In this document: positions 59,901-64,000 of the stretch, piece by piece
How positions within the stretch are numbered: position 1 is the first letter of the stretch
Layout of the letters: each line of letters starts with the position of its first letter
The notes under the pieces: model-generated
The model's database searches: none
Told to the model about the DNA's origin: nothing
The model's input: the letters and a program-made list of their open reading frames with translations, nothing else
Translations under genes and position numbers: made by a program
Assembly: GCA_944474755.1 (NCBI GenBank)
Contig: OX104113.1
Location: forward strand, 21,456,432 to 21,520,431
Direction of reading: 5' to 3'
DNA length: 64,000 bases
DNA from: Limnoperna fortunei
Taxonomy: Eukaryota; Mollusca; Bivalvia; Mytilida; Modiolidae

Positions 59901-62842
59901 TATTGTTTTTTTTCCAAAATACCCTTGACCTCTAAATATTCTGCATCACATTATAATTTCATTAAATTTGTCCTCTAGTTTTGAATTTCACCATGTAAAA
60001 ATTAAGAAATAATTCATGGCTGCCCCAATTTTATGGATTATTTAAATATGGGTAAGCATTATATTCAAGAATATTTTACCATGAGCATTAGCGAATGGTA
60101 AAATATCATGAATATAATGCTTACCCATATTTAAATAATCCATAAAATTGGGGCAGCCATGAATTATTTCGATTCTGATATGAAAATACAGAAATTTTAC
60201 ATTTCGCGACTACCTAGGTAAAGGTTTATTTTGGCTGTTCTAATTTCCGAGAACCTCCCTTGTTTCGAAATTATTATATTTCTCGTGTAAAATTTAGTAG
60301 AAAAAAACGAAGAAATATAAATTAAAAACAAACAAACATATTTATTAACATTTACAATAAAATTTAACAATCAAAACAAAGAACGACAAAATTAAATGCT
60401 TCATTACATCAGTCGTCGTGTGGCGTGTCTGGGACTGTTCATGTATTGCTGTGTTTGCGTGAGAAATGAAAACCGCTTACCGCATTTGGTCGATCTTAAC
60501 TATTGCTCCTGTGTTAGATCCACAATGGTAAAAATTTAAATCGACAGTTATTTTCCACAATTAATCAACATTTTGAAATTCGGTAGCGTTTTCATTTTGA
60601 TACGTAACGGTAAATTCGTTTGTGGTGGGGGCGGGAAAAGTCTCGCGGTTTGCATTGAACGTTATTGTAAACAACGCAACGTCCCTTGAAAACACAACGT
60701 AGCTAAAGTCAAGGAAGACTTGTAACATGTAAACAATAAAGGCATAGAATAGAAAATGGACTTGCTATCGTGAAAACATGTTATCTATTGGATTTTCTTA
60801 CAAAGGTACAAAATAAAATAAATTTTAAAGCAAAAACATCAACACATGGGGGTTTTTGAAATGGCTGGAACAGCCGTATTTTGTTGAATATTTAAATAGA
60901 GGTGTGTTTCCAAAGCGTTTGAAGGACGTCATATTAGAATTGGTTATAAATACCTTCATATTCAGTATGTATTAAAGTCTCAAAATAATACAAATCACTG
61001 CAAGTTTAATTAAAAAAAAAATTATTTTAATGCAAGGTCAAAATGAGTCTGAAAAAAATACCAACAATGTCAACATACATATTAATTAAGGCATCTATGT
61101 TTGACCAAGATGTTAAGGCTAAGTAGATAATGATTATCTAACCTTGTGCAAATCAATCTGACCTCAAGACTATAGCTCAAAGTCATCAGTGCAGGGGCAA
61201 ATGTATTGTGTCATGTACATAAGGTCAAAGTTTGTAAATGTTTTATTTGTATTATTAGTATGGAGTTAACTTTGTATATCAGAATAAAATACGTAACAGA
61301 ATTTTAGAAAAAGCTGTAAAAACAGATATTTGTAAACTCATATTTCAGTATTGGTTACAAATAAGAGTACAGACTAAAAAAACAAGTTTATCTTAGAAGC
61401 ATTATCTTACCAAAGAAAAATCATTGAACAAAAAAAAAATAAAAAAAACAAAAAATAGTACTTACCTTTTGGTTGATGTAAAAATATATTTTGATTTGTA
61501 CTGCAAGTTAAGTTTTCACATATTAATTTGTAAATTGAAGCATTTAAAAAAAAATTTAAATAAATAAAATAAAAAGTAAAATTGTATTTAATTATAATGG
61601 TACTGATCTTTTTACTTGTTTATAAATATGTTTTGATACTATATAAATGTCAGCTTGTTGACTTTTGAATATAAGGTCAATTATAAATCTGTGACTTTTA
61701 CACAGTACTTTTGTTAGAAACCATTACACCAATCTATGACTGTTATCAGTGACTTTATTTGGAATCCATGATAATAAGTTTAATTTTAGTAACATAAATT
61801 GCCATTGACATATGTAAAGGAAAATTAAAACTTCCTTTTTTTTGTGAAATATGTTTTGTTTCTGTTGATAGACTTACCTAGGAACTCTTATATTCCAAGC
61901 TGCTGGAAGTGAAATAGTCCCATCAGAAATACAAAAACTGATTCTTCGAAATGGACATAAATCACCATGGTACATGTACAAACTGGCCAGGCAAGCCATG
62001 AGATACGGACAGCATCCAATAGCATCAGAGCTGTTTTCCTCATTATCTCATCTTGTAAGTAAACTATTTGGTTAGTGATGGTAAAATTTGTTGAAAATTC
62101 AATGCAAATATGACGCTTACATGATACTAGTGTTCTCTTAATGTAGTGAACGTGAATTATAATTAGAACTTTTCCATACTGAACATACTGTGTTAAATAA
62201 ATATTAGAGTTCACTCCAAATATCTTCTTGTCAGTAAGTACACTTTATTGATTATCCTATTGTACCACATTGTGTATAGCAATTTTATGCTCCTTGGTAA
62301 TCTACTTCCTGTTTACCGAATACCTTTACCCTTGATCGTCCTTTCCTTTACCTGTAACAAAAATTTCTTTCACGGTTTTCTAAGTAACTAAATAATGCAG
62401 AAGCTTATTGCTTTATTGTATAGTACTATATGGTGTACTGTATAGCGATTTTATGCTCCTTGGTCCTGTTTACCGAATACTTTTTGTGAAAGCAGGGCAT
62501 TACTAATGAGCATTAACTCACTAGCACTGTTTTCTTATTGTTGTTCTGTGGAGTAAAAAGTGGAACATAACTTTTCCAACCAGTTTCTTCCCAGAAAAAG
62601 CAAAAATTCAGTCCATAAGAAAATGCATTGTGCATTTTTTTAAATCAATTAACCTTTTACCATTTAATAAGGATTTTTTTTTACCTCTTTTACATGTTAA
62701 GGTAGCTTCAGAGCATCTACATTTTTGGATGGTGGCTCTACAGGAAGCCAGTGAAGCAGAGAGTTATTTGATGAAGGAAAGAGATGACAGTGGCATGACT
62801 AAAACGTTACTCTGTTACCAGAAATCTCTAGCATCACTCAAG
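41482..62842 (+). CDS. INTS7: Integrator complex subunit 7, N-terminal 598 codons (13 exons; continues past the window)
   Basis: A structural subunit of Integrator, which cleaves snRNA precursors and terminates paused RNA polymerase II; also linked to the DNA damage response. Exons: 41482-41575, 47396-47525, 48161-48307, 53185-53322, 53888-54017, 55446-55685, 56178-56292, 57695-57820, 58276-58391, 58641-58740, 59698-59831, 61872-62054, 62702-62842. All junctions are GT-AG and frames join throughout. Landmarks matching the family: [16 protein letters not shown] (exon 2), [20 protein letters not shown] (exon 3), [20 protein letters not shown] (exon 4), [17 protein letters not shown] (exon 5), [11 protein letters not shown] (exon 12), VASEHLHFW (exon 13). 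The predicted fold is ARM/HEAT-like helical repeats. The human protein is 962 aa, so about 360 residues lie beyond the window. Introns 5 and 10 begin with arrays copied from their own splice junctions. Confidence 0.95.
41597..42048 (+). pseudogene. LINE 3' fragment, interrupted; remainder at about 45,419-45,490
   Basis: Begins about 20 bp after INTS7 exon 1. The frame 41,609-41,851 encodes [15 protein letters not shown] and a tail similar to the LINE piece in COMMD1 intron 1 (ending [11 protein letters not shown] versus TAVIEYIKKCQ). A 37-T run follows at about 41,871-41,907. The 3' UTR continues to 42,057, where the TIR element is inserted. It resumes after 45,409 with GTTATAACCATTTACTGTAA and an AAAT-rich end near 45,490, matching the other copy's end. 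Confidence 0.75.
42800..43306 (-). CDS. SGNH-hydrolase-like domain carried inside the TIR element
   Basis: A 168-codon open frame. All four signature blocks of the SGNH/GDSL esterase fold are visible: Ser in GHSFIRR (about residues 15-21), Gly in LGGATVRDL (about 40-48), Asn in IGGNDI (about 69-74) and His in SHLSP (about 154-158). The frame has no ATG; it is open upstream to a stop near 43,335 and the nominal first codon is TTG. It is therefore either an exon of a spliced gene (a possible acceptor CAG near 43,319-43,321) or a gene fragment. Intact catalytic residues and no internal stop argue against long decay. It may be captured host sequence or element cargo; its substrate is unknown. Confidence 0.6.
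   Translation of the reverse strand: MSISVHETKTLAIIGHSFIRRLQDHYLLNFDQIDLHVAGLGGATVRDLADSDELLQLLLYRPTRVFIQIGGNDITKSTSAEQVFHRIRNFVTALVTDHGVHEVVIGSLFPRYKPRFIEFKDYEIKRTEINKMLKEEYETIKFGTEVAYDEYLPVSHLSPDLDLNFTVQ
44769..44854. repeat. Near-perfect hairpin, 37-bp arms
   Basis: The left arm 44,769-44,805 and right arm 44,817-44,854 are reverse complements with one base of slippage, around a short loop containing TCGCTTCGCTC. It lies inside the 3.35-kb TIR element. Transcribed, it would give a stable stem. Confidence 0.85.
45866..46135 (+). mobile_element. SINE copy, full length, diverged
   Basis: The head GGTGGCTGAGTGG (box A), a weakened box B (GGTATGAGTCTC), the body and a 3' domain with GAAAAATTGCTGAAAG are all present, ending in an ACAAACAAAC tail. 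It is more diverged than the 36,080 copy. It lies in INTS7 intron 1. Confidence 0.85.
46246..46503. repeat. Short dispersed element with TATACCCC ends
   Basis: Begins with ATTATACCCCTGCAAACTTG and ends near GCGGGGGTATAGC followed by a GTGAGCGTGCTCAC palindrome. The near-terminal TATACCCC/GGGGTATA pair suggests a miniature inverted-repeat element. It carries a TGTTTGTCCGTCTGTCC tract like the one at 57,950, which suggests a related molluscan repeat type. Confidence 0.5.
46504..47395. other. INTS7 intron 1, 3' part, with a SINE 3' end at 47,130-47,230
   Basis: Mostly unremarkable. At 47,130-47,230 the plus strand has GGTACACGGGCTTCCTCTCCC, then a decayed CCAAAAGTTGCATAAAACACCA and ACAAAC tail, the 3' third of the SINE family. 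No exon other than that starting at 47,396 is seen. Confidence 0.5.
47836..48111 (-). other. 91-codon open frame in INTS7 intron 2, unknown
   Basis: ATG at 48,111, stop at 47,836. The predicted peptide is hydrophilic, rich in Lys, Glu, Asn and Ile, and ends in a more hydrophobic section ([11 protein letters not shown]). It has a protein-like composition, but I recognise no family. It could be a remnant of a retroelement or a captured exon. Chance is also possible, given 276 bp of AT-rich DNA. Confidence 0.25.
48440..49440. mobile_element. 1.0-kb non-autonomous TIR element, TA target site
   Basis: The left end CTGTGAAATACTTTTTATTC and the right end in reverse (CTGTGAAAGTACTTTTCTTA) are inverted and each abuts TA (48,438-48,439 and 49,441-49,442). 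Subterminal TTTCGTGGTTT and CCACGAA motifs occur on both sides. No transposase. This fits a Tc1/mariner-type miniature element. It lies in INTS7 intron 3. Confidence 0.7.
49494..49755 (+). mobile_element. SINE copy, strongly diverged
   Basis: A weak head (GGGGCCAAGTGGTTAAGG) and body, followed by a clear 3' domain (GATACAGCTGAAAAATTGCT, GTGGTGTTGAACCCCATTC) and an ACAGAC tail. Confidence 0.7.
50286..52306. repeat. 2-kb long inverted repeat bearing a spaced 15-bp motif
   Basis: Outer arms pair at 50,286-50,380 with 52,215-52,306 (an ACCCCAACAG and AATTTTGTCAAATTAATAGA stretch). The pairing continues inward to about 51,018/51,584 around a centre near 51,300. GTCAGGAGTGCAACA and variants lie at 50,469, 50,670, 50,862 and 51,018 on the left. 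Their inverse lies at 51,570, 51,731, 51,917 and 52,112 on the right, each pair summing to about 102,600. An extra unpaired inverse copy at 51,368 and an offset near 51,201/51,512 show a roughly 110-bp indel. A further forward copy lies outside at 52,441. No coding capacity. It lies in INTS7 intron 3. Confidence 0.88.
52307..53184. other. INTS7 intron 3, last part
   Basis: Very AT-rich with no gene or clear repeat, apart from the outlying GTCAGGAGTGCAACA copy at 52,441-52,455. It ends at the acceptor TTTTTTGCAG before exon 4. Confidence 0.4.
53932..54996 (+). repeat. 88-bp tandem array copying the INTS7 exon 5/intron 5 junction; twelve 5' splice sites in a row
   Basis: Each 88-bp unit contains most of exon 5 (the 3' 75 to 86 nt) and the start of intron 5. 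GTAAGATATAG begins at 54,018 and then every 88 bp to 54,986, twelve times, each preceded by the exon-like AAG (CTAAG or CAAAG). The nine-base string AAGATATAG occurs in exon 5 at 53,932 and in the intron at 54,020, exactly 88 bp apart, marking the likely slippage points. Only the first donor (54,018) preserves the INTS7 frame; reading through meets TGA at 54,084. Units differ by a few substitutions. One unit (near 54,640) has the exonic GCTACA where the others have GTGACA. Confidence 0.95.
54997..55445. other. INTS7 intron 5, decayed repeat tail
   Basis: Older remnants of the 88-bp unit follow the clean array. One at about 55,036-55,083 still has GCTATGATGTTTTGACTT and TTCAAGGTAAGATATA; weaker ones lie near 55,110-55,145 and 55,190-55,245. 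The exon 6 acceptor (TTCTTTCAG) ends at 55,445. Confidence 0.65.
55686..56177. other. INTS7 intron 6, nothing recognised
   Basis: 492 bp of AT-rich intron between clear GT and AG sites. No repeat or RNA gene is seen. Confidence 0.5.
56372..56628 (-). mobile_element. SINE copy, nearly full length
   Basis: Minus-strand copy. The 3' domain is at 56,380-56,420 (antisense of GCTGAAAGT), the body around 56,480-56,510, a degraded box B, and the head (GGTGGTCGAGTGG on minus) near 56,610. It lies in INTS7 intron 7. Confidence 0.85.
56925..57065 (+). mobile_element. SINE 3' half
   Basis: Starts inside the body (AAGGACTGCCAGTTTTCCTA) and is well preserved to the end (GGTACTCCGGCTTCCTCCCC, then TAGCTGAAAAATTGCTGAAA) with an (AAAC)4-like tail. 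5' truncation is typical of SINE insertion. It lies about 300 bp from the opposite-strand copy in the same intron. Confidence 0.88.
57066..57694. other. INTS7 intron 7, last part
   Basis: AT-rich with no recognisable gene or repeat, ending at the acceptor TTCTTTACAG before exon 8. Confidence 0.45.
57903..58155 (+). repeat. Dispersed repeat, mate at 11,620
   Basis: Starts TTTATGCCTCAGGGACGACA, includes an ACGTACGTACG stretch and a segment with TTGGCAGAGTGGTTCAGTAT, and ends TGTGTCCCATGGACACATTC. The reverse of this matches the 11,620-11,850 repeat. No coding. It lies in INTS7 intron 8. Confidence 0.7.
58741..59650 (+). repeat. Minisatellite at the start of INTS7 intron 10, containing copies of its splice junction
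   Basis: The exon 10 end and donor read ACAATTAGTG/GTTAGTAC. The intron then repeats, every 40-50 bp in a diverged composite pattern, CCATTAGTGGTGA or CCATTAGTGGTTA followed by CTTGCACATTTACATGG-like sequence (copies near 58,857, 58,895, 59,015, 59,093, 59,217, 59,297, 59,377, 59,458, 59,540, 59,625). Several copies recreate a donor; the one near 59,093 (AGTG/GTGAGT) is closer to consensus than the real site, and the last (about 59,627) again reads AGTG/GTTAGT. More diverged than the intron 5 array, so older. Confidence 0.8.
59832..61871. other. INTS7 intron 11
   Basis: Holds the large hairpin at 60,006-60,170. After it comes a stretch (60,180-60,800) richer in CpG than its surroundings, including GTCGTCGTGTGGCG near 60,411; no exon is recognised there. 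The rest is AT-rich and featureless. Confidence 0.4.
60006..60170. repeat. Near-perfect 165-bp palindrome, 76-bp arms
   Basis: The left arm 60,006-60,081 and right arm 60,095-60,170 are reverse complements with two or three mismatches near the loop, separated by GAGCATTAGCGA. In INTS7 pre-mRNA it would form a 76-bp stem. It resembles the 44,769 hairpin in design (short loop with a GC-step) but shares no arm sequence. Confidence 0.9.
62055..62701. other. INTS7 intron 12, with a short direct repeat
   Basis: A segment with TATAGCAATTTTATGCTCCTTGG and GTTTACCGAATAC at about 62,275-62,325 recurs at 62,441-62,490, giving a tandem-type repeat of roughly 170 bp. Nothing else is seen. Confidence 0.5.
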
Positions 62843-64000
62843 GTACGTTTTAACTCCCGGTGAGCTTACGTATTAATGTTATGTGTACTAAGTTGCAGCC
62901 ATATATCACTTTAATTTTGATGAGCACATTAAACTGTACAAAAGTTCCTACTAATCCAAAGTTGTGTAATGACTTCTGGGTGAGTTATTGCCTTTAAATT
63001 ATGATTTTTGAAAAATTTGTCAGTATTTACAAAACAAATTGAAAACTATGAGAGCTAGATTGACAATGTAAATTGCTTTAATGATCAGCAAGACGATGCC
63101 TACAAAACACATAGTTGATCCAAATTTGTCAGACCAGTCCTTGTAGGAGTTATTGTCCTTAGATTTTTTTATGAAATTTTCTGTATTTGTCCTGTAACTA
63201 AAAATTATAACAGATAGAGTGAAACTGTAAATGCAAAAATGATAGCAAGGCAAGGACTTTTCCATTCCATTCTTAGTCCAAAATTGTTGGTTGACTCTTG
63301 ATATGAGTTATTGCCCATAATTTGAATTAGAACAAAATAATCAGTGTTTGTGTTATAAATTTAAGTCTATAAACCTTAGAGTAAAATTGTAAATTACTAA
63401 ATTATCCTGAACGAAAAGGCATATGAATCATATAATATTTCAGAAATTGTCTTGCGGCACCTTATAGGAGTTATTGCTCTTTATCAAAATTTTTGAAGAT
63501 ATTTTTTAATTTTGCCTGATAACTTAAATGCTATAACAGCTTTACTAAACACAATAAATTGCCAAAATGTAAAGAAAGCTTAAAGTCATTTGTGTTCCAG
63601 GTGTGGGTACAGGCTCCTGGGAGCCGAATCAGCTTGCATTAAAAGCTACATACCATTGCTATTTTGTCCTATTCTGATAATTGATTTTAGTTTATTTTTA
63701 AGTAAACAATTGTCCTTTATTTCCCACACAGAACTTCTATGCAAATCACTTATTGACTAAAAACAAGGGACAAATGTGTCAAACAGTACCTATCTCCTGT
63801 AGCAAGCATGTAATGAGAAAACAACAACATATTTGTATTTACTACTAGTTCCCTAAGCACATGGGAACAACATGAAATGTGTATCATGTTTGATATAGAG
63901 AGGCAAATATTGCATGAAAACCTGACAACCGCGGAGTAATTAGTTGTTATATTATATACTTGTTTTGATACCTCAGCCAATCACAAAAATAAAAACATGT
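62843..64000. other. INTS7 intron 13 (open at the window edge), with diverged tandem repeats
   Basis: After exon 13 the sequence has three to four diverged units of about 180 bp (about 62,950-63,500) marked by TAGGAGTTATTG / GTGAGTTATTGCC / ATGAGTTATTGCCC, the family also seen at 9160-10,140. I find no further INTS7 exon; the next coding block expected lies beyond position 64,000. Confidence 0.5.

Noticed and set aside
63590..63640. INTS7 exon 14 after the CCAG near 63,597
   Set aside because: The following sequence does not encode the expected family block and no suitable donor keeps the frame.

Overview
The window is nuclear DNA from an animal, most likely a bivalve mollusc; mussel-like is an inference from repeat style. 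It is AT-rich and has GT-AG introns of 0.25 to 6 kb. It is crowded with tRNA-headed SINEs, short-TIR elements, minisatellites and foldback repeats. Three conserved spliced genes were rebuilt exon by exon from reading frame and splice signals, and two intronless genes of unknown function lie at the left end. No prokaryotic features (operons, CRISPR, ribosome-binding sites) were seen.

Layout. At 0.4-4.4 kb two intronless genes face each other tail to tail and share the peptide core IQENIINK; they look like members of an undescribed family. At 4.4-13 kb there is gene-free DNA with two tandem duplications (one of 976 bp, about 99.5% identical), SINEs and diverged tandem repeats. At 13.0-34.8 kb, minus strand, is EIF4A3, the DEAD-box helicase of the exon junction complex (11 exons, complete, 401 aa). 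Its introns hold a 4.9 kb TIR element filled with a 52-bp satellite arranged as an 18-mer higher-order repeat of 936 bp, a decayed Penelope-like reverse transcriptase, a pogo-like TIR element and SINEs. At 37.6-41.2 kb, minus strand, is COMMD1 (3 exons, complete, 184 aa). INTS7, an Integrator subunit, starts 246 bp away on the plus strand at 41,482 and runs off the right edge; 13 exons and 598 codons are visible. COMMD1 and INTS7 therefore share a divergent promoter.

Inside INTS7, intron 1 holds a LINE 3' end split by a 3.35 kb element with about 100-bp TIRs and a 9-bp target-site duplication (Mutator-like architecture) that carries an SGNH-hydrolase ORF. Intron 3 holds a 1.0 kb TIR element and a 2 kb inverted repeat studded with a 15-bp motif. 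Intron 5 starts with an 88-bp tandem repeat that copies the exon 5/intron 5 junction, giving twelve near-identical 5' splice sites in a row. Intron 10 starts with a second minisatellite that also appears seeded by its exon-intron junction. These two splice-site-seeded arrays, the satellite-carrying transposon and the SGNH-carrying TIR element are the observations most worth follow-up. The three conserved genes act in RNA processing (EIF4A3 in splicing-coupled mRNA marking, INTS7 in snRNA and nascent RNA cleavage) and in endosomal/ubiquitin regulation (COMMD1); nothing suggests they form a pathway beyond being neighbours.
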